NCBI RefSeq assembly: GCF_014212315.1
Contig: NZ_JACKXE010000001.1
Location: 3,286,001 to 3,350,000 of the forward strand
DNA: 64,000 bases
Source: Nocardioides luti
Lineage (GTDB): Bacteria; Actinomycetota; Actinomycetes; Propionibacteriales; Nocardioidaceae
Reading direction: 5' to 3'
The first letter of the stretch is position 1, and each line of letters starts with the position of its first letter. This document shows, piece after piece, positions 44,237 to 54,397 of this stretch. Under the pieces are notes generated by a model. It saw nothing but the letters and a program-made list of their open reading frames with translations. It ran no database searches and was not told the origin of the DNA. The position numbers and the translations under genes are program-made.

Positions 44237-45889
44237 TCACGGCAGGTAGTACGTCGGGTTCGGCAGCTTGACGACCTTGGCGGAGTGCCCGCCGATCAGG
44301 TCGCTGAACTGGTCGCCGAAGTTGGCGACGATCCGGAAGCCGTAGTGGTCCTCGACGTAGTTGCGGGTCGACGACTTGTACTCGATGGTCGAGCACTTGG
44401 TGGCGTCGGCGTCCTGCGCGCAGTCGACGTACGCCGGCGGCGTGTCGGTGCTGGTGAACTTCGTGAAGTAGTACTGCGAGCGGAACAGCGGCTGGTCGGT
44501 CTTCTTGCTGAAGTAGAACTTCGCCAGGTTGTCCAGGGTCGCGGTGCGCTGGGCGTTGTTGCGCCCGGTCAGGCCGACGACCTTGCAGCCGTTGCGGGCC
44601 GCGGTGCGGACGACCTTGACCATGCCGGGGGTCGCCGGGAAGCGCTCCTCCTGCACGAAGGTGTTCTGCAGGGCGGGGTCGAAGTTGAAGTGCATCGCCG
44701 CGTCCTCCATGTCGTAGGTCATCAGCGTGGTGTCGTCGGCGTCGAAGACGACGGCCGGCTTCTGGTGCTTCCTGACCCCGCGGGCGCAGCTCTTCGCGAG
44801 CTTGTCGCTCCACGTCGCGGCGAGCGCCTTCATCTCGGAGACGTACGGCGACGCGCTCGTGTTCGCCCTGCCGTTGACCGCGCCGTAGTAGGTGCGGATC
44901 GTGGACTTCACCGAGTCGATGTTCGGGATGCCCTCACCGCCCTCGGTGGCGCCGCTCGAGCCGTCGGCCGCCATGTCGAACTCCGTGCGCGGCTGGCCGG
45001 CCGGGTCGCCCGGGCCGGGCGTCGTCAGGTCGAGGCTGGGCAGGTAGTACGTCGGGTTCGGCAGCTTCACGTTGTGCAGCGCGTACCCGCCCTGCAGGTC
45101 GGAGAACTGGTCGCCGATGTTGAGGACGATCGTCTTGCCCAGGTCGTCCTGGATGTGCCGGCGGGTGGCCGCCTTGTACTCGACCGTGGAGCACTTCGAC
45201 GCGTCGCTGTCGGCCGCGCAGTCGACGTACGACGGCTGCGGCAGCGCGGTGCCGCCCGGCTGGGCGGTCCACTTCGTGAAGAAGTTGTCGGCGTCGAACT
45301 CGGTGTAGCCGACGTCCTGGAGGTTCGCGAGGGTCGCGGCCTCCTGGTCGTTGGTGCGGCCCGTGATGCCGTAGATGTCGTAGCCCTTGGCCTTCACGGC
45401 GGCGACGAAGTCGACCATGCCGGGCGTCGCGGGGAACTTCCTCTGCTGGACGTAGGTGTTCTGCAGCGCCGGGTCGAAGTTGAAGTGCATCGCCCCGTCC
45501 TCCATGTCGTACGTCGACAGCGTGGTGTCGTCGGCGTCGAACACGACCGCGAGGTTCGGCGCGGGCGCCTGCGGGATCTGGGCGAGGACGTTCGCCTCGA
45601 GGGCCTTGATCTCCGTGATGTACGGCGAGGAGTCCTTGTTCGCGATGCCGGCGGACGAGGCGTTGTAGTAGGTGCGGATCGTCGACTTCACCGAGTCGAT
45701 GTTGGGGATGTCGGCACCGCGGGCGGTGCTGCCGGAGGAGCCGTCGGCCGCCATCACGAAGTGCGTGTGGGGCGTCAGGGTGGCGTCGTCGACGCGGGCG
45801 CCGGCGGTGGCCGGCGTGCCGATCAGGAGAGCGGCGGAGACGGCGGCTGCGAGGGCAGCGCGCGTCGCGTGGTGTCCCGAGAGGTGCAT
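44237..45889 (-). CDS. secreted HAD acid-phosphatase-like protein, tandem duplicated
   Basis: A 550-residue exported protein (signal peptide about 1-32) with two copies of a class B acid-phosphatase-like HAD domain, about 46-284 and 306-550, offset by about 260-265 residues. Each has an intact nucleophile motif VFDADDTTL (Asp118/Asp120 and Asp383/Asp385), TGR (motif II) and GDQFSDL (motif IV), and each begins with MAADGSSG and [15 protein letters not shown]. Both domains look catalytically complete. The repeats contain matching Cys positions (YVDCA, KCST). Likely a periplasmic or extracellular phosphatase. ATG 45889 is preferred over GTG 45910 since a CGGAGC ribosome site precedes it. Confidence 0.9.
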   Translation of the reverse strand: MHLSGHHATRAALAAAVSAALLIGTPATAGARVDDATLTPHTHFVMAADGSSGSTARGADIPNIDSVKSTIRTYYNASSAGIANKDSSPYITEIKALEANVLAQIPQAPAPNLAVVFDADDTTLSTYDMEDGAMHFNFDPALQNTYVQQRKFPATPGMVDFVAAVKAKGYDIYGITGRTNDQEAATLANLQDVGYTEFDADNFFTKWTAQPGGTALPQPSYVDCAADSDASKCSTVEYKAATRRHIQDDLGKTIVLNIGDQFSDLQGGYALHNVKLPNPTYYLPSLDLTTPGPGDPAGQPRTEFDMAADGSSGATEGGEGIPNIDSVKSTIRTYYGAVNGRANTSASPYVSEMKALAATWSDKLAKSCARGVRKHQKPAVVFDADDTTLMTYDMEDAAMHFNFDPALQNTFVQEERFPATPGMVKVVRTAARNGCKVVGLTGRNNAQRTATLDNLAKFYFSKKTDQPLFRSQYYFTKFTSTDTPPAYVDCAQDADATKCSTIEYKSSTRNYVEDHYGFRIVANFGDQFSDLIGGHSAKVVKLPNPTYYLP

Positions 45890-45981
45890 GGGTGCTCCGA
45901 GTTTCTTCACGAGGGTGGTGTCCCGAGGGGTTGGTCAAACCCGGACAACCTACGCCCGTCGCGCGGCCAGGGGAACGACCC

Positions 45982-46701
45982 TCAGGCAGAAACCGTGCCG
46001 GACGCGAAGGTGTGCGCCGCGACGTAGCCCAGACGCCCGTAGATCGCCACGGCCGGCGCGTTGTCGACGTACACCCCGAGGCTGCAGACGCCCGGCCCGG
46101 CCAGCCCGCGCCGGGTGAGGGCGGCGCTCAGCGCGGTGCCGAGGCCGCGCCCGGCGTACGCCGGCAGCACGGACACGCCGCGCAGGTGGCCCGAGCCGTC
46201 GGGCTGGCGCACCAGCGCGCCGACGGCCACGAGGGCGCCGGCCTCCCGGAGGCCGAGCCAGCACTCGACGCCGGGCGTGCCGGGGCGGGCGAACGAGTCG
46301 GGGTTGGCGACGTCGAGGACCGCGTCGATCTCGGCGGGGTCGGTGACCTCCTCGACCGAGGCGGCTGCCTCCGGGGCCGGGCCGCGGGTGAGCATCCAGT
46401 GCCAGCGGTGGGGCGCCGGCTGGTGCCAGGCCGCCGGCACCACGTCGTACGCCGTCACGTCGACGGTCAGCCGGAGCGGCTGCTCCCCGGCCGCTGCGAG
46501 GTCGTGCATCAGCGGGCCGAGCAGGTCGGGCGGGCCGAGGGCGGTGAACACCCTGCCGGGCGGTGCGCCCGGGCGGCCACCGGCGCCGTCGAGCACGACG
46601 GCCGCCCCGGACCGCCACGCGCGGCGCGCGCGCAGGGGGTGGTGGCGCAGGAACGGGTCGTCGGTGGTGGCCACCAGCTCCTCGACCCCGACCTCGCGCA
46701 C
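45982..46701 (-). CDS. GNAT acetyltransferase
   Basis: A 239-residue protein. The C-terminal GNAT domain has [26 protein letters not shown] and [20 protein letters not shown]. The N-terminal about 110 residues include a [16 protein letters not shown] segment found in FR47-like acetyltransferases, which act on amino groups of small metabolites or peptides. GTG 46701 is chosen because a GACAAT box lies six bases upstream on the minus strand. GTG 46704 is also possible. It is divergent from tsaD. Confidence 0.85.
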   Translation of the reverse strand: MREVGVEELVATTDDPFLRHHPLRARRAWRSGAAVVLDGAGGRPGAPPGRVFTALGPPDLLGPLMHDLAAAGEQPLRLTVDVTAYDVVPAAWHQPAPHRWHWMLTRGPAPEAAASVEEVTDPAEIDAVLDVANPDSFARPGTPGVECWLGLREAGALVAVGALVRQPDGSGHLRGVSVLPAYAGRGLGTALSAALTRRGLAGPGVCSLGVYVDNAPAVAIYGRLGYVAAHTFASGTVSA

Positions 46702-46706
46702 CACGC

Positions 46707-46722
46707 CATTGTCGGCACAATG
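46707..46722. promoter_or_regulatory. compact divergent promoter for GNAT gene and tsaD
   Basis: The palindrome CATTGT-CGGC-ACAATG carries back-to-back -10 boxes: CACAAT (46716-46721) seven bases before the tsaD ATG, and GACAAT on the other strand (46708-46713) six bases before GTG 46701. Both mRNAs would be leaderless and their promoters overlap. Confidence 0.55.
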
Positions 46723-46728
46723 CTTCCC

Positions 46729-47802
46729 ATGACCGACACCCACCCCGACGCAGGCAACGACGGGCCGCTCGTCCTGGGCATCGAGACGTCGTGCGACGAG
46801 ACCGGCGTGGGCATCGTCCGCGGCCGGACGCTGCTGGCCGACGCGGTCGCGAGCAGCGTCGACGAGCACGCGCGCTTCGGCGGGGTCGTGCCGGAGGTCG
46901 CGAGCCGGGCGCACCTCGAGGCGATGGTCCCGACCATCGAGCGGGCCTGCGAGACGGCCGGGATCCGGCTGCACGACGTCGACGCGATCGCCGTGACGAA
47001 CGGTCCCGGCCTGGCCGGCGCGCTGCTGGTCGGCGTCGCCGCGGCCAAGGCGCTGGCGATCGGGCTGGGCAAGCCGATCTACGGCGTCAACCACCTCGCC
47101 TCCCACGTCGCGGTCGACCAGCTCGAGCACGGCGCGCTCCCGGAGCCCTGCCTGGCCATGCTGGTCAGCGGCGGCCACTCCAGCCTGCTGCGCGTCGAGG
47201 ACGTCACGGTCGGCGTCGAGCCGCTCGGCTCCACGATCGACGACGCGGCGGGCGAGGCCTTCGACAAGGTCGCCCGCCTGCTCGGCCTGCCGTTCCCCGG
47301 CGGGCCGCACATCGACCGCGCGGCGCGCGAGGGGAGCAGCGTCTACGTCGACTTCCCGCGCGGGCTGAGCTCGCGGCGCGACCTGGAGCGGCACCGCTTC
47401 GACTTCTCCTTCTCGGGCCTCAAGACCTCGGTCGCCCGGTGGGTCGAGGCCCGCGAGCGGGCCGGCGAGCCGGTGCCGGTCGCCGACGTCGCGGCCAGCT
47501 TCCAGGAGGCGGTCTGCGACGTGCTGACCCGCAAGGCGGTCGACGCGGCGTCGAGCCTGGGCATCGAGGACATCCTGATCGGCGGCGGCGTCGCCGCGAA
47601 CTCCCGCCTGCGCACGATGGCCGAGGAGCGCGCCGCCGCGAAGGGGATCCGGGTGCGCGTCCCGCGCCCCGGGCTGTGCACCGACAACGGTGCGATGGTC
47701 GCCGCCCTCGGCGCCGAGATGGTCGCCCGCGGCCGTACGCCGTCCTCGCTGGACCTGCCCGCCGACTCCTCGCTGCCGGTCACCTCGGTCCTCGCCGGCT
47801 GA
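46729..47802 (+). CDS. tsaD: tRNA N6-adenosine threonylcarbamoyltransferase TsaD
   Basis: A 357-residue TsaD that transfers threonylcarbamoyl to A37 of ANN-reading tRNAs. The Fe/Zn ligands are His122 and His126 in NHLASHVAV. Landmarks are [55 protein letters not shown] and [10 protein letters not shown]. It is separated from tsaE-tsaB-rimI by two minus-strand genes, although the three are normally contiguous. ATG 46729 is supported by a leaderless promoter. Confidence 0.97.
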   Translation: MTDTHPDAGNDGPLVLGIETSCDETGVGIVRGRTLLADAVASSVDEHARFGGVVPEVASRAHLEAMVPTIERACETAGIRLHDVDAIAVTNGPGLAGALLVGVAAAKALAIGLGKPIYGVNHLASHVAVDQLEHGALPEPCLAMLVSGGHSSLLRVEDVTVGVEPLGSTIDDAAGEAFDKVARLLGLPFPGGPHIDRAAREGSSVYVDFPRGLSSRRDLERHRFDFSFSGLKTSVARWVEARERAGEPVPVADVAASFQEAVCDVLTRKAVDAASSLGIEDILIGGGVAANSRLRTMAEERAAAKGIRVRVPRPGLCTDNGAMVAALGAEMVARGRTPSSLDLPADSSLPVTSVLAG

Positions 47803-47844
47803 CGCGGCTCGCCGTTGGGTGCGGTGTTGGTCCCAGCGGCCACT

Positions 47845-47932
47845 GCTTCATCACGGGATGCAGGTGACGTGGAGGTTCCCCCGGCGAGCTCACCGTGGGA
47901 AGCAGCGGTTCGCCTGCATCCCGTGATGAAGC
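47845..47932 (+). repeat. family A palindromic element, copy 3
   Basis: Outer arms GCTTCATCACGGGATGCAG (47845-47863) and complement (47914-47932) are perfect; one further base pair extends them. An inner stem TTCCCCCGG/CCGTGGGAA has one mismatch. It lies between tsaD and the formaldehyde dehydrogenase gene in the same orientation as copies 1 and 2. Confidence 0.9.
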
Positions 47933-48023
47933 GACAGCGCCAGCCCGCGTCATCACCACGCACCGAAGACGCCGGCGGTCACCCGATGGTGGCAAAACTT
48001 GTGCGATGGGGTTGGCTGGCGTC

Positions 48024-49112
48024 ATGCATCAGGTGAAGGGCGTCGTCGCCCGCAGCAAGGGACAGCCCGTCGAGGTCGTGACCATCAACGTGCCGGACCC
48101 CGGTCCGGGCGAGGCGCTGGTGAAGGTGCAGGCGTGCGGCGTCTGCCACACCGACCTCCACTACCGCGAGGGCGGGATCAACGACGAGTTCCCGTTCCTG
48201 CTCGGCCACGAGGCCGCGGGTGTCGTCGAGGCCGTCGGCGACGACGTCACGAGCGTGGCGCCGGGCGACTTCGTGATCCTCAACTGGCGCGCCGTCTGCG
48301 GCGACTGCCGGGCCTGCAACCGCGGCGAGCCGCAGTACTGCTTCGCCACCCACAACGCGACCCAGAAGATGACCCTCGAGGACGGCACCGAGCTGTCGCC
48401 CGCCCTGGGCATCGGCGCCTTCGCCGAGAAGACCCTCGTCGCCGCCGGCCAGTGCACGAAGGTCGACCCCGAGGCACGTCCGGCGGCCGTCGGCCTGCTC
48501 GGCTGCGGCGTGATGGCCGGCCTCGGTGCCGCCATCAACACCGGCAACGTCGGCCGCGGCAAGTCCGTGGCCGTCATCGGCTGCGGCGGCGTCGGCGTCG
48601 CCGCGATCGCCGGCTCCGCGCTCGCCGGTGCCGGCACGATCATCGCTGTCGACATCGACGCCAAGAAGCTGGAGGCGGCCACCCGGATGGGGGCCACGCA
48701 CACCGTGAACAGCAAGGACGTCGACCCGGTCGCCGCCATCCAGGAGCTCACCGGCGGCAACGGCGCGGACGTCGTGATCGACGCGGTCGGCCGCCCGGAG
48801 ACCTGGAAGCAGGCGTTCTACGCCCGTGACCTCGCCGGCACCGTCGTGCTCGTCGGCGTGCCGACCCCGGACATGACGATCCCCGAGATCCCGCTCATCG
48901 ACGTCTTCGGTCGCGGCGGCTCGCTGAAGTCCAGCTGGTACGGCGACTGCCTGCCCAGCCGTGACTTCCCGATGCTCGTCGACCTCTACCGCCAGGGTCG
49001 GCTCGACCTCGACGCCTTCGTCACCGAGGAGATCGGCATCGACGACGTCGAGGCCGCCTTCGACCGGATGCACGGCGGCGACGTGCTGCGCTCGGTCGTG
49101 GTGCTCGGATGA
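48024..49112 (+). CDS. mscR: S-(hydroxymethyl)mycothiol dehydrogenase
   Basis: A 362-residue zinc-dependent class III-type alcohol dehydrogenase. Catalytic zinc ligands are Cys41 (CGVCHTD) and His62-Glu63 (GHEAAG). Structural zinc ligands are Cys92, Cys95, Cys98 and Cys106. The NAD motif is [10 protein letters not shown]. Sequence style and length match the mycothiol-dependent formaldehyde dehydrogenase (MscR/AdhE2), which oxidises the formaldehyde-mycothiol adduct and also handles S-nitrosomycothiol. It is coupled by ATGA to a metallo-beta-lactamase fold protein, the usual partner. Confidence 0.93.
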   Translation: MHQVKGVVARSKGQPVEVVTINVPDPGPGEALVKVQACGVCHTDLHYREGGINDEFPFLLGHEAAGVVEAVGDDVTSVAPGDFVILNWRAVCGDCRACNRGEPQYCFATHNATQKMTLEDGTELSPALGIGAFAEKTLVAAGQCTKVDPEARPAAVGLLGCGVMAGLGAAINTGNVGRGKSVAVIGCGGVGVAAIAGSALAGAGTIIAVDIDAKKLEAATRMGATHTVNSKDVDPVAAIQELTGGNGADVVIDAVGRPETWKQAFYARDLAGTVVLVGVPTPDMTIPEIPLIDVFGRGGSLKSSWYGDCLPSRDFPMLVDLYRQGRLDLDAFVTEEIGIDDVEAAFDRMHGGDVLRSVVVLG

Positions 49113-49726
49113 CCGGCGACGTCCGCGTCGACCACGCCGTCTCGAGCGGCACCTTCAGCCTCGACGGCGAGACCCACCAGGTCGACAACAACATCTGGGT
49201 CGTCGGCGACGACACCGAGTGCGTCGTGATCGACGCCCCGCACTCGGTCTCCGACATCCTGGCCGTCGTCGGCGACCGCAAGGTCCGGGCGATCCTGCTG
49301 ACCCACGCCCACGACGACCACTGCCGGGTCGCCCCCGCCCTGCGCGAGGAGACGGTGGCGCCGATCATGCTGCACCCGGACGACAAGGTGCTGTGGGACC
49401 TCACCCACACCGACTTCCTCTGGGACGTCGACCTGCACGACGGCTTCGAGATCACCGTCGGCGGCACCACGCTGCGGGCGCTGCACACCCCGGGCCACGC
49501 CCCCGGCGCGGTGTGCTTCCACGCCCCGGACCTCGGCTGCGTCTTCACCGGCGACACGCTGTTCCAGGGCGGGCCCGGGGCCACCGGCCGCTCGCACAGC
49601 GACGAGGACGTCATCAAGGCCTCGATCCGCGCGGCGCTCTTCGCGCTGCCCGGCGAGACCGTCGTCCACACCGGGCACGGCGACGACACCACGATCGGTG
49701 CGGAGCGGGCCTCGCTGGGCGCCTGA
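49109..49726 (+). CDS. metallo-beta-lactamase fold hydrolase, formaldehyde pathway partner
   Basis: A 205-residue MBL-fold enzyme. The metal motif THAHDDH is at 65-71, with His in [13 protein letters not shown], Asp in [10 protein letters not shown] and final His in HTGHGDDT. It overlaps the stop of the mycothiol formaldehyde dehydrogenase. In actinobacteria this pair is thought to oxidise formaldehyde to formyl-mycothiol and then release formate, so the protein is probably an S-formylmycothiol hydrolase. Glyoxalase II-like activity is the alternative. Confidence 0.9.
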   Translation: MTGDVRVDHAVSSGTFSLDGETHQVDNNIWVVGDDTECVVIDAPHSVSDILAVVGDRKVRAILLTHAHDDHCRVAPALREETVAPIMLHPDDKVLWDLTHTDFLWDVDLHDGFEITVGGTTLRALHTPGHAPGAVCFHAPDLGCVFTGDTLFQGGPGATGRSHSDEDVIKASIRAALFALPGETVVHTGHGDDTTIGAERASLGA

Positions 49727-49793
49727 GGCGCACTGGACTGGACCGGTTCCGCTCCCGCGGTTAGTGACGGGGCTCACCTGGGCACGTGCGGTC

Positions 49794-50837
49794 ATGCAGC
49801 CCGAGCACGAGGCCTACTGGGAGGCCCTGCGCGCCGCCGACCGACCCGCGGCGCTGGCCGCGGTCGTGGCCGCCCGCGAGCGCGGTGCCGGGCCGCTCGA
49901 GATCATCGAGGACCTGATCGTCCCGGCCCAGGTCCGGATCGGCGAGCTGTGGCTCGACGGCGAGTGGTCCGTCGAGGACGAGCACGCCGCGACCGCGATC
50001 AACGAGGGTCTCGTGCACTGGGTCTGCTCGTTCGCGGCGCCGCCGGCACCGGACGCCCCGCTGGTCCTGGTGTCGTGCGTGGAGCACGAGCGGCACACCC
50101 TGCCCGCGCTGGTGGTGGCCGAGGAGCTCGGCCTCGCGGGCTACCGCGTGCACCTGATGCCGGAGGACCAGCAGCCCGGGGACCTGCTCCGCGAGGTCTT
50201 GGTGACCAAGCCGCGTGCCGTGCTCTTCAGCGCCTCGCTCACCTCGTCGCTGGCGACGCAGAAGTCGCTCTTCGGCAACCTGCGCTCGGTCGGCATCCCC
50301 GTCATCGTGGGCGGCCAGGCCTTCGGCAACGACGAGCGCCGGGCGCTGGCGCTCGGCGCCACGGCGTACGCCGCCACGTCGGCCGACGCGCTGCGCCTCA
50401 TCGAGGAGCTGCCCGTCCGCACGCCGCGCCACGAGCCCGACCCGTCCACGCCCGCGGACGCCGAGGCGGGCTGGATCCACGAGTTCCGCAGCGAGATCAC
50501 GCCGTACGTCATCCGCGCCGTCGCCCGGTCCCACCGTGCCGAGGGCACCCCGTCGTGGTGGCTGGAGCTCGAGGGCCACGTCGACCACCTGCTCGGCTGC
50601 GTCGCCGCCTCGCTCGTGACCGGCGACGAGACGATCGTCGTCGAGATGCGCGACTGGTTCGAGCACCTGCTGCAGCGGCGCGGTGCGCCGCAGAGCCTGG
50701 TCCAGGAGGTCTGGGGGCTGCTGGCCGACGCGCTCCGCGGCCACCCGCTCGCCCGCCTGCACCTGGCCGGCGGTGCGCCCGTCACGGCCACGGCGCGGGG
50801 TGCTGCTGCCCAGGGCAACGAGGAAGCCGTCGCCTGA
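49794..50837 (+). CDS. cobalamin-binding domain protein with CarH-type photosensor motif, no HTH
   Basis: A 347-residue soluble protein. Residues 1-75 form a helical B12-binding-2 cap with W53-x9-Glu63-His64 (ELWLDGEWSVEDEH), the W-x9-EH motif by which CarH senses light through adenosylcobalamin. Residues about 88-205 are a B12-binding Rossmann domain, with ERH (99-101) giving the probable lower ligand His101. Residues about 222-325 are an extra helical domain with WW and several His. CarH and LitR have an N-terminal MerR helix-turn-helix; none is found here. It may signal through protein contacts. It is alone between the formaldehyde pair and a convergent methyltransferase. Confidence 0.85.
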   Translation: MQPEHEAYWEALRAADRPAALAAVVAARERGAGPLEIIEDLIVPAQVRIGELWLDGEWSVEDEHAATAINEGLVHWVCSFAAPPAPDAPLVLVSCVEHERHTLPALVVAEELGLAGYRVHLMPEDQQPGDLLREVLVTKPRAVLFSASLTSSLATQKSLFGNLRSVGIPVIVGGQAFGNDERRALALGATAYAATSADALRLIEELPVRTPRHEPDPSTPADAEAGWIHEFRSEITPYVIRAVARSHRAEGTPSWWLELEGHVDHLLGCVAASLVTGDETIVVEMRDWFEHLLQRRGAPQSLVQEVWGLLADALRGHPLARLHLAGGAPVTATARGAAAQGNEEAVA

Positions 50838-50849
50838 GCGACCGTCGCC

Positions 50850-52007
50850 TCAGAACGGGCGCACGAGCAGCGCGGTGCCGCTGCCGGCCACCCGGGTCAG
50901 CACGATCGTGGCGGTCTGGTCCCCGGCCAGGTCGAGCCGCTTGCGCAGCTGCTCCGGGACGACGTCGACGCCGCGCTTCTTGATGGTGAGCGAGCCGATC
51001 CCGCGCTCGCGCAGCGCCGCCTTGAGCGGCTTCTCCCGGTAGGGCAGCCGCTCCAGCACCTCGTAGCCGCGCGCGAACGGCGTGCGGATCCGCTCGTCCC
51101 CGGTGACGTAGGCGATGTGCTCGTCCACCAGGCCGCCGTCGGCCAGTGCAGCCACGGCGGTGACGAGGCCGGCGCGGATGACGGCGCCGTCGGGCTCGTA
51201 GAGGAACGCGCCGACCGGGCGCACCCCGGCGCCGGGGTCGTCGTCCTCGGTCATCGTGGCGAGGCCGCCGTCGCCGATGACGGTCGCGCGGCGGGCGGTG
51301 GTGGCCAGCCGTCCGGACCAGAGCGCCGCCTCCTTGACCTCGCCGTGGTCGCTGACCCACTCGGCCTCGACGCCCTCGGGGACCAGGCCATGAGGGATGC
51401 CCGGCGCGACCTTGACGCAGGCGTCGCGCCGCAGCAGCCCCTCGACGAACGGCCAGGGCGGCGTCCAGTCGTCCACGTCGAACGTGCGGCCCCGGCCGCT
51501 GCGGCGGGCCGGGTCGGCGAAGGCGACGTCGAAGGGGGAGGTGTCCAGCGCGGTCGCGTCGGCCACGATGACCGCGCCCTCGAGGCCGAGCGCGGCGAGG
51601 TTGGCCTCGGCCACCGCCACCCGGACCGGGTCGAGGTCGACGCCCGCGATGGTGAGGCCGGCCTCGGCGAACGCGACGAGGTCGCCGCCGACGCCGCAGC
51701 CGAGGTCGACGACCGTCGCGGCGGACGAGGCGGCGGTCCGGGCCGCGCGGTGACGGGCCACCGGCAGCCGGGTGGCCTGCTCGAGGCCGTCGGGGGTGAA
51801 GTACATCCGCGCGGCCAGGTCGCCGAACTTGGCGACCGCCCGGCGCCGGAGCTGGACCTGGGTGAGGGCCGTGGCGACCCGGCCGGGCTCGGCCCTGCGC
51901 CGGAGCTCGGTCTGCGCGCGCAGCGGGTCGTCGGGAGCCTCGTCCGCGCGGGCGAGCAGCTCCTGACCGTCGTCGGTCAGCAGCCACCGGAAGTCGTCGA
52001 GGTCCAC
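50850..52007 (-). CDS. SAM-dependent methyltransferase with THUMP-like domain
   Basis: A 385-residue protein. The SAM motif VVDLGCGVGGD is at 99-109, with GVDLDPVRVAVAEAN next and FADPARRSGRGR as the catalytic-loop region. The C-terminal 80 residues (PYREKPLKAALRERGIGSLT and IKKRGVDVVPEQLRKRL) form the THUMP-like domain of a family widespread in actinobacteria. The target, probably RNA, is not known. A CAGGAT box six bases before GTG 52007 on the minus strand suggests a leaderless mRNA. Confidence 0.88.
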   Translation of the reverse strand: MDLDDFRWLLTDDGQELLARADEAPDDPLRAQTELRRRAEPGRVATALTQVQLRRRAVAKFGDLAARMYFTPDGLEQATRLPVARHRAARTAASSAATVVDLGCGVGGDLVAFAEAGLTIAGVDLDPVRVAVAEANLAALGLEGAVIVADATALDTSPFDVAFADPARRSGRGRTFDVDDWTPPWPFVEGLLRRDACVKVAPGIPHGLVPEGVEAEWVSDHGEVKEAALWSGRLATTARRATVIGDGGLATMTEDDDPGAGVRPVGAFLYEPDGAVIRAGLVTAVAALADGGLVDEHIAYVTGDERIRTPFARGYEVLERLPYREKPLKAALRERGIGSLTIKKRGVDVVPEQLRKRLDLAGDQTATIVLTRVAGSGTALLVRPF

Positions 52008-52065
52008 CCCGCGATCCTGTCAGACCCCGCGGGCCGCCGGACGGGCCCTGCGCGGCGGGACCTCT

Positions 52066-52092
52066 CTGGCACTCCGTGAGGTCGAGTGCTAA
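52066..52092 (+). promoter_or_regulatory. CIRCE operator 1 (HrcA site)
   Basis: CTGGCACTC (52066-52074), nine bases, then GAGTGCTAA (52084-52092). The consensus is TTAGCACTC-N9-GAGTGCTAA: the right half is exact and the left has two changes. HrcA binds such sites to repress groESL until heat stress. Confidence 0.93.
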
Positions 52093-52100
52093 CGTCTGGA

Positions 52101-52127
52101 CTGGCACTCTCACCACGAGGGTGCCAG
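52101..52127 (+). promoter_or_regulatory. CIRCE operator 2
   Basis: CTGGCACTC (52101-52109), nine bases, then GGGTGCCAG (52119-52127). The arms pair at eight of nine positions. It starts nine bases after CIRCE 1 ends. Both sites lie 150-215 bases before groES, leaving a long leader. Confidence 0.85.
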
Positions 52128-52278
52128 AGCTTGCAGGCGATGTCCGACCCCCGCGACGGCGTTCATCTCCGAGCAGGCCCCAACGTCCGGAGGACTCCAC
52201 CAGGAGCCCTCCACCCCGCTGGACAACCCCGGTGGACTCACTCCGTCAAGACAAGTGATGAAAGTGGAGGTCGACATC

Positions 52279-52572
52279 GTGTCGGTCAACATCAAGCCCC
52301 TCGAGGACCGCATCGTCGTGAAGCCGCTCGAGGCCGAGCAGACCACGGCATCCGGCCTGGTCATTCCCGACACCGCCAAGGAGAAGCCCCAGGAGGGCGA
52401 GGTCGTGGCGACCGGTCCCGGCCGCATCGACGACAACGGCAACCGCGTCCCGCTGGACGTCGCCGTCGGCGACAAGGTCATCTACAGCAAGTACGGCGGC
52501 ACCGAGGTCAAGTACGCCGGCTCCGAGTTCCTGATTCTCTCCGCCCGCGACGTCCTCGCCGTCGTTTCCTGA
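52279..52572 (+). CDS. groES: co-chaperonin GroES
   Basis: A 97-residue GroES of standard length that caps the GroEL ring. It shows [20 protein letters not shown], the mobile loop [15 protein letters not shown] and [18 protein letters not shown] 52279 is chosen because it gives the normal N-terminus and follows a GTGGAGG ribosome site by eight bases. Upstream in-frame ATGs at 52255-52258 lack such a site. It is under two CIRCE elements, and groEL follows after a hairpin. Confidence 0.97.
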   Translation: MSVNIKPLEDRIVVKPLEAEQTTASGLVIPDTAKEKPQEGEVVATGPGRIDDNGNRVPLDVAVGDKVIYSKYGGTEVKYAGSEFLILSARDVLAVVS

Positions 52573-52577
52573 TCTCC

Positions 52578-52629
52578 CGGGTCGTGTGCCTGACGACGCG
52601 CCACGGCGCGTTGGCAGGCACACGACCCG
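52578..52629 (+). repeat. family C palindromic element between groES and groEL, copy 2
   Basis: Perfect 15-base arms CGGGTCGTGTGCCTG (52578-52592) and CAGGCACACGACCCG (52615-52629). Inside, ACGCGCC-AC-GGCGCGT pairs perfectly, and the three-base steps between the two stems also partly pair, giving an almost continuous 25-bp stem. It starts five bases after the groES stop and ends 23 bases before the groEL ATG. Confidence 0.92.
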
Positions 52630-52652
52630 ACTTCGTTAGAGAGAGGCCCTAG

Positions 52653-54275
<1,623 letters not shown>

Positions 54276-54298
54276 TCCGTCGTTACTCCACGCCTGAG

Positions 54299-54336
54299 CG
54301 CGTCGACCCGTCGTCAGCTGACGACGGGTCGACGCG
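54299..54336. terminator. perfect palindrome after groEL
   Basis: Nineteen-base perfect arms 54299-54317 (CGCGTCGACCCGTCGTCAG) and 54318-54336, followed by TTTCTG. It lies 23 bases after the groEL stop, between convergent genes. The T-run makes it a good intrinsic terminator. Confidence 0.8.
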
Positions 54337-54397
54337 TTTCTGCGTCAGGAGGCGACGGGTCGGTGCGTTCGTCGCGTGAACGAGCGACGGGTAGGCG

